From Qipengyuania algicida (lineage in GTDB: Bacteria; Pseudomonadota; Alphaproteobacteria; Sphingomonadales; Sphingomonadaceae), in the NCBI RefSeq assembly GCF_009828025.1, contig NZ_WTYA01000001.1:310001-374000 (forward strand): a stretch of 64,000 nucleotides of DNA. The letters are read 5' to 3'. The position numbers were made by a program, and so were the translations under genes. How positions within the stretch are numbered: the stretch's first letter is position 1; each line of letters starts with the position of its first letter. The notes beneath the pieces were generated by a model. The model saw only the letters and a list, made by a program, of their open reading frames with translations. It was not told the origin of the DNA and did not search any database. This document shows, one piece after another, positions 44,673 to 51,901 of the stretch.

Positions 44673-45689
44673 ATGCTCAATTCCTCCACCGGACCCACGC
44701 TGCTCGGCTTCGACGTCATTATGGTCGGTTCGATCCTTGCCGGGATCGCCGCATTCGCAATGGTATTCGCGGTCTATACTGCCGTGACCATCAAGGACCC
44801 GATGAGCAAGCGGGTGAAGGCGCTCAACGCCCGGCGCGACGAACTCAAGGCCGGTATCGTTACCGCCAATGCCCGCAAGCGCCAAAGCCTGGTGCGCAAG
44901 ACCGAAAAGACCGAAAAGGTCAAGGATGCGCTGAGCAGCATGAAAGTGCTGCAACAGAGCCAGGTCGACATGATGGCGCAGAAACTTGCCTGGGCAGGTT
45001 TCCGCAACAAGGAAATGGCGGTCTACCTGATCGGCGCGCGCATGATCATGCCGATCGTCCTGGGTACGATTGCCTTCGTCATGCTCTATGTCGTTCAGAT
45101 CTATCCCGACTGGCAGATGAAGCGTGTCATGGCCATGGGCGCGGTGCTGTTCCTGGGTTACAAGGGCCCCGAACTCTATCTTTCGAACATCGCCAAGAAG
45201 CGCACCGATGCAATCCGGAAGGGCCTGCCCGACGCGCTCGACCTGCTGGTCATCTGCGCCGAGGCCGGCCTCACTGTCGACGCCGCCTTCAACCGTGTAG
45301 CCAAGGAATTGGGCCGGGCCTATCCCGAGCTGGGTGACGAATTCGCGCTGACCGCGATCGAGCTTTCATTTCTCAACGAACGCCGCAAAGCGTTCAACAA
45401 TCTCGCCTATCGCGTCGACCTCGAAGCGGTGAAGGGCGTGGTCACGACCATGGTCCAGACCGAACGCTACGGTACCCCGCTGGCCTCCGCCCTGCGTGTG
45501 CTTTCGGCCGAATTCCGCAACGAGCGCATGATGCGTGCGGAGGAAAAGGCCGCCCGCCTGCCCGCGATCATGACCGTGCCGCTGATCCTGTTTATCCTGC
45601 CCACGCTGTTCATCGTCATTCTTGGCCCTGCGGCCTGTTCGATCGCCGATGCGTTCAGCGGTGGCTCGGGCTTGGGCGGAGGGAATTGA
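44673..45689 (+). CDS. tadC: Tad inner-membrane platform protein TadC
   Basis: A 338-residue T2SSF-domain protein: N-terminal helix, a basic cytoplasmic segment (RKRQSLVRKTEKTEKVKD), then RKGLPDALDLLVICAEAGLT and TMVQTERYGTPLASALRVLS, the characteristic T2SSF motifs, and two C-terminal helices (LILFILPTLFIVILGPAACS). It starts 14 bases after tadB and ends the cluster. A convergent MarR gene lies 34 bases beyond. Confidence 0.94.
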   Translation: MLNSSTGPTLLGFDVIMVGSILAGIAAFAMVFAVYTAVTIKDPMSKRVKALNARRDELKAGIVTANARKRQSLVRKTEKTEKVKDALSSMKVLQQSQVDMMAQKLAWAGFRNKEMAVYLIGARMIMPIVLGTIAFVMLYVVQIYPDWQMKRVMAMGAVLFLGYKGPELYLSNIAKKRTDAIRKGLPDALDLLVICAEAGLTVDAAFNRVAKELGRAYPELGDEFALTAIELSFLNERRKAFNNLAYRVDLEAVKGVVTTMVQTERYGTPLASALRVLSAEFRNERMMRAEEKAARLPAIMTVPLILFILPTLFIVILGPAACSIADAFSGGSGLGGGN

Positions 45690-45723
45690 TCCAAGTCTTC
45701 GAAACCGGGGGTCCGGCTGACGA

Positions 45724-46197
45724 TCAGTCCGCCAGGCTCTCGGGATCGAATTCTCCGGCGGCCTCTCGCAACCGCGCAAGCACCGCCCGCAAGGTTGCGC
45801 GCTCCTCGGAACTCAACGAGCTGAACAGCTCCTCCTCAATCTTCTCCGCCAGCGGCATGATCCGCGCATGGACCGCCCGCCCCTCGGCCGTCAGTTCGAG
45901 CAGATGCGAGCGCCCGTCATTCTCATTCGGCTTGCGTTCTGCAAGACCGCGCTCCTCCAGCGCCTTGCACGCGCGGTTGACCGGCACCTTGTCCATCAGC
46001 GTGAGCTGACAGAGCTGGCGCTGGGTCAGCGGCCCGCCGTCGCCGAGCACTGCCATAACGCGCCAATCCGTCATCCTTAGCGCAAACCGGCGCCGGTACT
46101 GATCGGCAATGCGTGTCGAGACGGCGTTCGACGCCAGCGAAAGCTGGTAGGGCAGGAACTCGGCGAGGCGTCTGGCGGTGCGGGTCGAAGCGTTCAT
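45724..46197 (-). CDS. MarR family transcriptional regulator
   Basis: A 157-residue winged-helix regulator: MTDWRVMAVLGDGGPLTQRQ, LCQLTLMDKVPVNRACKALE (recognition helix) and ERKPNENDGRSHLLELTAEG (wing) are MarR hallmarks. An acidic C-terminal helix completes the dimer interface. It probably binds the 48-base gap to the crotonase gene's end or its own promoter; ligands are unknown. ATG 46197 is preferred to GTG 46203. Confidence 0.9.
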   Translation of the reverse strand: MNASTRTARRLAEFLPYQLSLASNAVSTRIADQYRRRFALRMTDWRVMAVLGDGGPLTQRQLCQLTLMDKVPVNRACKALEERGLAERKPNENDGRSHLLELTAEGRAVHARIMPLAEKIEEELFSSLSSEERATLRAVLARLREAAGEFDPESLAD

Positions 46198-46245
46198 CCA
46201 CACGAACCTACCGTGGCATCTGCGGAATTCAAGTTGCGAGTGAAA

Positions 46246-47115
46246 CTACTCGTAACCCGGCTCGTCCCACCAGGGATAGAAGTCGGGCATGTTCGCCCCG
46301 ACCGTATCGGGATAGTCCGGCGCGCGCTTCTCCAGAAAGCTCTGCACACCCTCGCGCGCGTCGGCACTACGCGACAGGCGATAGATCGAGCGGCTGTCGA
46401 TCCGGTGGGCCATCATCGGATGCGGCTCTGACGGCAGGCGCCACAGCATCGCGCGGGTCATCGCGACCGACACGGCAGAGGTGTTGTCGGCAATCTCGCG
46501 CGCAAGGCCGCGCGCCGCCTCCATGAGCTCGTCTTGTGGATGGACCGAGCGGACCAGCCCGCGATCCTTCGCTTCGGCAGCATCGAATATGCGGCCCGTC
46601 ATGCACCATTCGAGCGCAGTCTGCATCCCTACGAGGCGCGGCAGGAACCAGCTCGACGCGGCCTCGGGCGTGATCCCGCGCCGCGCGAAGACGAAGCCGA
46701 AACGCGCATTGTCCGAACACAGCCGCATGTCGAAAGGCAATTGCATGGTTGCGCCCACGCCGACGGCCACGCCGTTGCACGCGCCGATCAGCGGCTTTTG
46801 CGAGTTGAACAAACGCAAGACCAGCCGCCCGCCCCCGTCGCGCACACGCTCGTCCGACAGGTCTTCCACCGGATTGGGGTCGGAGAACACATGCCCCCCG
46901 CCCTCCGGAGTGAGGTCCGCCCCGGCGCAGAACGCCCGCTCGCCATGCCCGGTGACGATCACCGCGCGCACGCTGTCGTCGGCATCGATCACGTCGAGCG
47001 CGTCGATCACCTCCTGCATCATCACGCGGGTAAAGGCGTTCATCTTCTCCGGACGATGCAGCGTGATCGTGGCTATGCCATCGGCAATATCGAGCTTGAT
47101 CTGGGTGTAGGACAT
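46246..47115 (-). CDS. enoyl-CoA hydratase/isomerase (crotonase) family protein
   Basis: A 289-residue crotonase-fold protein. VIVTGHGERAFCAGADLTPE supplies the first oxyanion-hole strand; GACNGVAVGVGATMQLPFDMRLCSDNARFGFVFARRGITPEAAS is interrupted text of the core, with the second oxyanion glycine and the E in TPEAAS. The insert EGGGHVFSDPNPVEDLSD is longer than in housekeeping hydratases. Probably fatty-acid or branched-chain acyl-CoA metabolism, substrate open. The frame is open upstream into a 25-base repeat; ATG 47115 begins MSYTQIKLDIADGIATITLH, the normal start. Confidence 0.9.
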   Translation of the reverse strand: MSYTQIKLDIADGIATITLHRPEKMNAFTRVMMQEVIDALDVIDADDSVRAVIVTGHGERAFCAGADLTPEGGGHVFSDPNPVEDLSDERVRDGGGRLVLRLFNSQKPLIGACNGVAVGVGATMQLPFDMRLCSDNARFGFVFARRGITPEAASSWFLPRLVGMQTALEWCMTGRIFDAAEAKDRGLVRSVHPQDELMEAARGLAREIADNTSAVSVAMTRAMLWRLPSEPHPMMAHRIDSRSIYRLSRSADAREGVQSFLEKRAPDYPDTVGANMPDFYPWWDEPGYE

Positions 47116-47145
47116 AAATTGAATTCCTCTCCGGTCAGTCCGCCT

Positions 47146-47170
47146 ATCTGGAACACATGGAACACGGTCC
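47146..47170. repeat. copy 2 of the 25-base dispersed repeat
   Basis: ATCTGGAACACATGGAACA followed by CGGTCC, the exact reverse complement of 14354-14378. It lies 31 bases upstream of the crotonase start, in its 5' untranslated region, within a 342-base gene-free stretch (47116-47457) that otherwise holds only the first copy of the small-ORF repeat. Confidence 0.75.
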
Positions 47171-47382
47171 TGACAATGAAAACCGCCCATTGCGAACAGG
47201 CAATGATGAGCGGCAGATTTGGCATGGTGCTGTCATGCGGAGCTTCTAACCCACGATCAGTCCCGTAGGAAATCGGTGGTCGGATTTTGAGAAACTGAGA
47301 GATGTCACAGGATAGCATACGAAGCAGCGACTTGAACCGGGCACCAACCGTCTGCTTTGGACCACTGAAGCAGGAAATCCTG

Positions 47383-47400
47383 CCTGTCAGGACACGACCA
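47383..47400. repeat. short copy of the small-ORF island repeat
   Basis: CCTGTCAGGACACGAC, the core shared with 47719-47770 and 48099-48151. It is preceded at once by a palindrome GCAGGA-AA-TCCTGC (47370-47383). It lies about 60 bases upstream of the first small ORF of the island. Confidence 0.65.
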
Positions 47401-47457
47401 ATTGTGGCCATAGCAGTACGGTGCCATGAAAACCAAAGCTATCTAGGGAGGGGCAAA

Positions 47458-47658
47458 GTGCAAAGAATGACGGATAGCGATTTTCAAAGGTTTTGGGGAT
47501 ACATTTCTCTAACCTCAGTTCTCATGTTCAGTATACTCTTGTTGTTCGATTTTCCGCTGGATGAGGTGATAAGCTATTCGGCAGGTTTTCTCGGTATCTC
47601 TTGCCTTGCGTTGTTCGGCTTTGGACTGTGGACACGCCGAAATCAGGGAGACGATTAA
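47458..47658 (+). CDS. small two-helix membrane protein
   Basis: About 66 residues (63 from the internal ATG 47467). Two hydrophobic segments: ISLTSVLMFSILLLFDFPL and SAGFLGISCLALFGFGLW, ending in a basic and acidic tail (TRRNQGDD). GTG 47458 has GGAG seven bases upstream and is preferred. No recognised family. Base composition is more AT-rich than in the neighbouring core genes. It is the first of three small membrane ORFs, each preceded by the same repeat core. Confidence 0.55.
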   Translation: MQRMTDSDFQRFWGYISLTSVLMFSILLLFDFPLDEVISYSAGFLGISCLALFGFGLWTRRNQGDD

Positions 47659-47718
47659 CTTGAATGGCAAGTTCGGCGAATTAAAATTCGAGAAGCGGGA
47701 AAACTAAACTGTGTCTCC

Positions 47719-47770
47719 TTCCCCCAACAATCCCGCCATTATGGCCTGTCAGGACACGACACAGTTGCAG
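47719..47770. repeat. island repeat, copy A
   Basis: TTCCCCCAACAATCCCGCC, then ATTATGGCCTGTCAGGACAC, then GACACAGTTGCAG. Aligned to 48099-48151 it is nearly identical over about 50 bases with a one-base length shift. It lies between the first and second small ORFs. Confidence 0.75.
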
Positions 47771-47798
47771 TACTCAATTAACTGACGATACTGCCACA

Positions 47799-48086
47799 AT
47801 GGGTAACTTCAAAAGCAACGATTGGCAGCTTTCATTGGAGTTGGCTTTGCGCGGTGCTGTCTATGTCTTTACTGGCGCTGCAACCCTCGCACTTCTAAGC
47901 GTGTGTGGGTTCGCTTCGTTGATTGCAGTTGGCGGAACGGGCGGCTTCACTTCAAGTCTTCCGCCAGAGCATCCGGCATGGTTCGGGCTCGCCGCGGTCA
48001 TTTGCATTTGGGTCGTATTACAATGGGCTCTCATCCAGTTGCATCGCTATTTGCTGTTGCGACTTGAGTCAGCTTTCGACACCTAA
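47799..48086 (+). CDS. small two-helix membrane protein
   Basis: A 95-residue protein with two membrane segments: AVYVFTGAATLALLSVCGFA and WFGLAAVICIWVVLQWALIQ, separated by a Gly/Ser/Pro loop (GGTGGFTSSLPPEHPA). The C-terminus is LHRYLLLRLESAFDT. No recognised family. It is bounded on both sides by copies of the island repeat and starts 38 bases after the repeat core. Confidence 0.6.
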   Translation: MGNFKSNDWQLSLELALRGAVYVFTGAATLALLSVCGFASLIAVGGTGGFTSSLPPEHPAWFGLAAVICIWVVLQWALIQLHRYLLLRLESAFDT

Positions 48087-48098
48087 CCCAACGTCAGC

Positions 48099-48151
48099 TT
48101 CCCCCAACAAATCCGCCATTTCGGCCGGTCAGGACACGACAACATTGCGGT
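48099..48151. repeat. island repeat, copy B
   Basis: TTCCCCCAACAAATCCGCC, then ATTTCGGCCGGTCAGGACAC, then GACAACATTGCGGT. It ends two bases before the ATG of the third small ORF, so it would lie in that gene's ribosome-binding region. Spacing from copy A to copy B is about 380 bases. Confidence 0.75.
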
Positions 48152-48152
48152 C

Positions 48153-48464
48153 ATGGCGTCGCTAATTCAGAATGCCTTGATGAACCTTCCCCCGTACAAA
48201 CCCGACGAGCCTCATTGGCTTCAAATTGAGCGTCGTCGCAGATTCAATGACGCTGGTCGGGAGATTTGGTTCAGTCGCATCCTGTGGAGTTACTTTCCCA
48301 TCCACTGGAAAGGATTCGCAGTCACGCTCGTGGGAATAGCTCTCACACTCGTCACTTGTTTCCTCATTGACCGCGACATGTCAGGCATCTTTGCCGTGCC
48401 TATGCTTGCGGGAATTGCGATCATGATTTGGATTTGCGAGCGACATTCTCCGACGCGCTCTTAG
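48153..48464 (+). CDS. small two-helix membrane protein
   Basis: A 103-residue protein: a charged N-terminus (PPYKPDEPHWLQIERRRRF), then two membrane segments (HWKGFAVTLVGIALTLVTCF and IFAVPMLAGIAIMIWICE) around a short RDMSG turn. No recognised family and no obvious Shine-Dalgarno sequence, since the repeat occupies the upstream bases. A start at ATG 48180 (M10) is possible. It is followed by a 130-base gap with TAACCCAACATTGCTG, faintly similar to the repeat. Confidence 0.55.
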   Translation: MASLIQNALMNLPPYKPDEPHWLQIERRRRFNDAGREIWFSRILWSYFPIHWKGFAVTLVGIALTLVTCFLIDRDMSGIFAVPMLAGIAIMIWICERHSPTRS

Positions 48465-48594
48465 GTCAGCTAACCCAACATTGCTGTAATTTCCGCTCAG
48501 CGTCGAACGCCCTAGAGGCGGTTTAGCTGTATTAGATTACTAGCAATCTTAAGGCAGGCGTGGCAGCTTCACTTCCATTATCTGCGGGGGGAGC

Positions 48595-49341
48595 ATGCGG
48601 GTATTTACACGTATCATCTGTGGCCTACTCGTTCTGTCGTCTTTGCCGAGTTGCTCTGCGCCCGAAGCCAAAGAGCCAGACGAAAGCCAGATTGTCACCG
48701 AGTATAATCGAAAGGCTGCTGATTTTCCCAAGCCGGTCTGTGAACCCGGCGCGAAGGTGCGCCAACCTCGAATCCTTGATGCTTCGCCGCAATACTTCCC
48801 ACTGACCCTATTGAAGCCCACAATCGCTTGCCCAGCGGAAGCGCAGTGCCGGGGGCAGATGGTTGCGCTCCAATACGACTGGTTTTCCGGCATGTTGCGA
48901 GCAGCGTACGAGCCGTCATTCACTCAGAAGCGGCATGAAGAAGGCGATCGATATAATGCCCACTATCGCGTCATGGTGCTGCCTACGTTCGAGCATCCGA
49001 TCATCGTCCGTTTCGATATCGGACCGCAGGGTGGGAAATTAGTAGCATCACTCTTGAGCGGCGCGGGCGGCTACCAGCCTGGCAAGGTCATTCGAAGGGT
49101 CGATCGCGCGATCACAGCTGCCGAACTTGCAAAGCTCAAGGGGCTAGTCTCTCAAAACGAGCTGCGTAATCTGCCTACTTCTATTTGCTGGGGTGGCCTC
49201 GATGGAAAGGAGACCGTCTTCGAGTTTCTTGATGCTTCGGGTTACAAGGTTATGCACCGATGGGAAGTGGCGCGGCCTTTGGCGAAATTGGAATCCTTCG
49301 CGCTTTCTCTAACGGGCTGGGACGACCTGCACGCTACATAG
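48595..49341 (+). CDS. uncharacterised lipoprotein
   Basis: A 248-residue protein with a short signal peptide and lipobox-like LSSLPSC (Cys about residue 20), then an acidic linker. The mature part has several cysteines (KPVCEPG, IACPAEAQCRG, SICWGG), suggesting a disulfide-bonded periplasmic domain. GGGGAG precedes ATG 48595. I do not recognise the family. It is the last gene of the AT-richer island. Confidence 0.7.
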   Translation: MRVFTRIICGLLVLSSLPSCSAPEAKEPDESQIVTEYNRKAADFPKPVCEPGAKVRQPRILDASPQYFPLTLLKPTIACPAEAQCRGQMVALQYDWFSGMLRAAYEPSFTQKRHEEGDRYNAHYRVMVLPTFEHPIIVRFDIGPQGGKLVASLLSGAGGYQPGKVIRRVDRAITAAELAKLKGLVSQNELRNLPTSICWGGLDGKETVFEFLDASGYKVMHRWEVARPLAKLESFALSLTGWDDLHAT

Positions 49342-49376
49342 CCCACGGCATTCGAGACAACTCCAATGTCTGAAAT

Positions 49377-49413
49377 CCCAACATATCCGCCATTCACGAC
49401 CGATCCAAAAATC
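49377..49413. repeat. diverged copy of the island repeat
   Basis: CCCAACATATCCGCCATT then five unmatched bases then CCG-TC, matching the first half of copy B (CCCAACAAATCCGCCATT). It lies 36 bases after the lipoprotein gene, so the island is repeat-bounded on its right side too. Confidence 0.5.
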
Positions 49414-49514
49414 GCCAGAAGCAGACATCGACCACCCCGCCCATGCCCCACAAAACAACAGGCGCCGCTGCGAAGCCGCAACGGCGCCTGCCTTGAACCT
49501 GTCGCTGATGGAAC

Positions 49515-50300
49515 TCAGCGCGGCGCCATCCGGATCGCGCCATCGAGGCGCACGTCCTCGCCGTTGAAATATCCGGTTTCGATCATGCACATCGCCAGCT
49601 TGGCGTATTCTTCCGGATTGCCGAGCCGCTTGGGGAACGGCACGCTGGCGGCCAGCGCTTCCTTCACCTGCGGCGGGGCGGCGTTCATCAGCGGGGTGTT
49701 GAAGATGCCGGGCAGGATCGTGTTCACCCGGATGCCCTCGCGCATCAAATCGCGCGCGATCGGCAGGGTCATGCCGACCACACCGCCCTTGGACGCGGAA
49801 TAGGCGGCCTGACCCATCTGCCCGTCTTCGGCAGCGACCGAGGCGGTGTTGACGATCGCACCGCGTGCGCCTTCATCGTCCATCGGGTCGAGCGTCATCA
49901 TCCCGGCCGCCGATTTGGCGATGCAGCGGAAGGTGCCGATGAGGTTCACCTGGATCACGAATTCGAACGCCTGCAGCGGGAAATGCTTGATCTCGCCGGT
50001 CTGCTTGTCGCGCGATGCGGTCTTGATCGCATTGCCGATACCGGCGCAATTGACGAGGATGCGTTCCTGCCCATGCGCTTCGCGCGCCTTGGCGAAACCG
50101 GCATCGACGTCCTCCTCGCTGGTCACATTGACCTTGCAGAACACACCGCCCAGTTCCTTGGCCATCGCTTCGCCCTTCTCCTCGTTCATGTCGAAGATGG
50201 CGACCTTGGCACCCTTGGCGGCGAGCGCGCGGGCGGTTGCCGCGCCGAGGCCGGAGGCACCGCCGGTCACGACGGCGGGGGTTTTGCTGCTGACTTCCAT
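49515..50300 (-). CDS. SDR 3-hydroxyacyl-CoA dehydrogenase (HSD17B10-like)
   Basis: A 261-residue short-chain dehydrogenase. AVVTGGASGLGAATARALAA is the NAD-binding turn, LVNCAGIG the central motif, NTASVAAEDGQMGQAAYSASK the catalytic Ser-Tyr-Lys region. The insert KTASRDKQTGEIKHFPLQAF before the catalytic site is characteristic of type II 3-hydroxyacyl-CoA dehydrogenases that act on 2-methyl-3-hydroxybutyryl-CoA and straight-chain substrates. The thiolase gene 91 bases upstream on the same strand supplies the next step, so the pair fits isoleucine or fatty-acid beta-oxidation. Confidence 0.9.
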   Translation of the reverse strand: MEVSSKTPAVVTGGASGLGAATARALAAKGAKVAIFDMNEEKGEAMAKELGGVFCKVNVTSEEDVDAGFAKAREAHGQERILVNCAGIGNAIKTASRDKQTGEIKHFPLQAFEFVIQVNLIGTFRCIAKSAAGMMTLDPMDDEGARGAIVNTASVAAEDGQMGQAAYSASKGGVVGMTLPIARDLMREGIRVNTILPGIFNTPLMNAAPPQVKEALAASVPFPKRLGNPEEYAKLAMCMIETGYFNGEDVRLDGAIRMAPR

Positions 50301-50391
50301 GATCTGTTCCTTTTCCTGATCCCCCGCAACAAGCGGGAGTCTCCTGCAAATGCAAGTGAGATCCCCGCCTGCGCAGGGCCCTTTCGCTGAC

Positions 50392-51564
50392 TCAAAGCGC
50401 CTCGATAATGGTGACGTTGGCGACGCCGCCGCCCTCGCACATCGTCTGCAACCCGTATTTCAGCCCGCGCGCCTTCAACGCATGGATCAGCGTCGTCATC
50501 AGCTTGGTGCCGGATGCGCCGAGCGGGTGGCCGAGCGCGATCGCGCCGCCATTGACGTTGAGCTTGTCCGGATCCGCCCCAGTGTGCTTGAGCCAGGCAA
50601 GCGGGACCGACGCAAACGCTTCATTGACCTCGTAAAGGTCGATGTCGCCGATTTTCATGCCCGCCTTTTCGAGCGCGCGGTCGGTCGCGAACAGCGGCTC
50701 TTCCAGCATGATGACCGGGTCGCCCGCCGTGACAGTAAGGTTGTGGATGCGCGCCATCGGGGTCAGACCATGAAGATTGAGCGCCGCCTCGCTCAACACC
50801 AGCACCGCGCTCGACCCGTCGCAGATCTGGCTGCTGGTGGCAGCCGTGATAATCCCTTCGGGGCTGAGCAGTTTTACGGACGCAATGCTTTCAAGCGTCG
50901 CGTCGAAACGAATGCCCTCGTCCACCGTGTGCATCACCTCGCCCTCGGGCGTTTCGATGGCGACCGGCACGATCTCGGATTTGAACACGCCGCTTTCGGT
51001 CGCGCGGATCGCATTCTGGTGGCTCAGCAGGGCGAAACGGTCGAGGTCATCCTTGGTGAAGCCGTGCTTCTTAGCGATCATCTCCGCGCCGATGAACTGG
51101 GACCACTGGATGCCGGGATATTTCTCTTCGAGGCCGGGCGATTTGTAGTTCCCCAACCCTTCTTTCATGTGGAACATCGCGGTCGAGCCCATCGGCACGC
51201 GGCTCATGCTTTCCACGCCGCTGGCGATGACGACGTCCTGCGTGCCACTCATCACCGCTTGCGCGGCGAACTGCACGGCCTGCTGCGAGGAACCACACTG
51301 CCGGTCGATGGTGACGGCGGGCGTGCCCTCGCCCAGATGCTTCGTGGCAAGCACCGCATTGCGCCCGACCTGCATCGCCTGCTCACCGCCCTGGCTGACG
51401 CAACCCATCACCACATCCTCGACCGCGCGGGGATCGATCCCCGCGCGGTCGACAATCGCGTCGAGCGACTTGGCGGCGAGATCGACCGGATGGACCCCCG
51501 CGAGCCGCCCACCGCGGCGCCCTCCGGCAGTGCGAACGGCTTCGACGATATAAGCTTCGGGCAT
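50392..51564 (-). CDS. acetyl-CoA C-acyltransferase (thiolase)
   Basis: A 390-residue thiolase. The nucleophile C90 lies in IDRQCGSSQQAV, the histidine H346 in GGAIALGHPLGASG, and the proton-transfer C376 in QTMCEGGGVAN. VNEAFASVPLAWLKHTG is also conserved. It cleaves 3-ketoacyl-CoA; a degradative rather than PHB-biosynthetic role is suggested by the adjacent hydroxyacyl-CoA dehydrogenase. CGGAG lies seven bases before ATG 51564. A perfect palindrome at 51594-51609 overlaps its likely promoter. Confidence 0.94.
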   Translation of the reverse strand: MPEAYIVEAVRTAGGRRGGRLAGVHPVDLAAKSLDAIVDRAGIDPRAVEDVVMGCVSQGGEQAMQVGRNAVLATKHLGEGTPAVTIDRQCGSSQQAVQFAAQAVMSGTQDVVIASGVESMSRVPMGSTAMFHMKEGLGNYKSPGLEEKYPGIQWSQFIGAEMIAKKHGFTKDDLDRFALLSHQNAIRATESGVFKSEIVPVAIETPEGEVMHTVDEGIRFDATLESIASVKLLSPEGIITAATSSQICDGSSAVLVLSEAALNLHGLTPMARIHNLTVTAGDPVIMLEEPLFATDRALEKAGMKIGDIDLYEVNEAFASVPLAWLKHTGADPDKLNVNGGAIALGHPLGASGTKLMTTLIHALKARGLKYGLQTMCEGGGVANVTIIEAL

Positions 51565-51593
51565 CCTGTAACTCCGGTTTTCTTTTGCTACTG

Positions 51594-51609
51594 TTTACGT
51601 GGACGTAAA
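51594..51609. promoter_or_regulatory. palindrome TTTACGT-GG-ACGTAAA, LiuR-like operator
   Basis: A perfect 16-base palindrome 30 bases upstream of the thiolase start. On the minus strand a TTGACC (51632-51627) precedes it and could be a -35 element. The sequence resembles sites of the MerR-family regulator LiuR, which controls branched-chain amino acid and acyl-CoA degradation in proteobacteria; this match is from memory. The rest of the 337-base gap to the receptor gene (51565-51901) holds one further small inverted repeat and nothing else I can name. Confidence 0.6.
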
Positions 51610-51716
51610 GCGGGGGTGCTTGGTGGTCAAGGGAGAGTTGAGCGCAAACACAGTGCGTAAGAAAATTACAATTCTAGTGATTCCTAATACAACAATGCTC
51701 CAAATTCCTCACAAAA

Positions 51717-51729
51717 GTACCTGTGGTAC
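51717..51729. promoter_or_regulatory. inverted repeat GTACC-TGT-GGTAC upstream of receptor 1
   Basis: A five-base perfect inverted repeat flanked by TCAC and GTGA at imperfect symmetry, about 175 bases before the receptor start. It might be an operator; no regulator is recognisable. Confidence 0.25.
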
Positions 51730-51901
51730 GTGAGCAACAGGTGATGCGAAACTCGCCAAAATCCGGCGAATCTTGTTGCGACGGTAACGAGCCTGCCGCA
51801 ATTCGCACGCAGCATGCGGCGGGATTTGTTGATCCTGTCGCGTCTGCAAACCCACCAAAAGGCTGAATTACCGGCCGTATCTAATAGGGGACATCCTCCA
51901 G

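Noticed and set aside
47640..48160. Integron attC sites around the small ORFs
   Set aside because: TAACCCAAC elements resemble one half of an attC core (RYYYAAC), but I found no matching GTTRRRY partner with the right fold, and no integrase is in the window.
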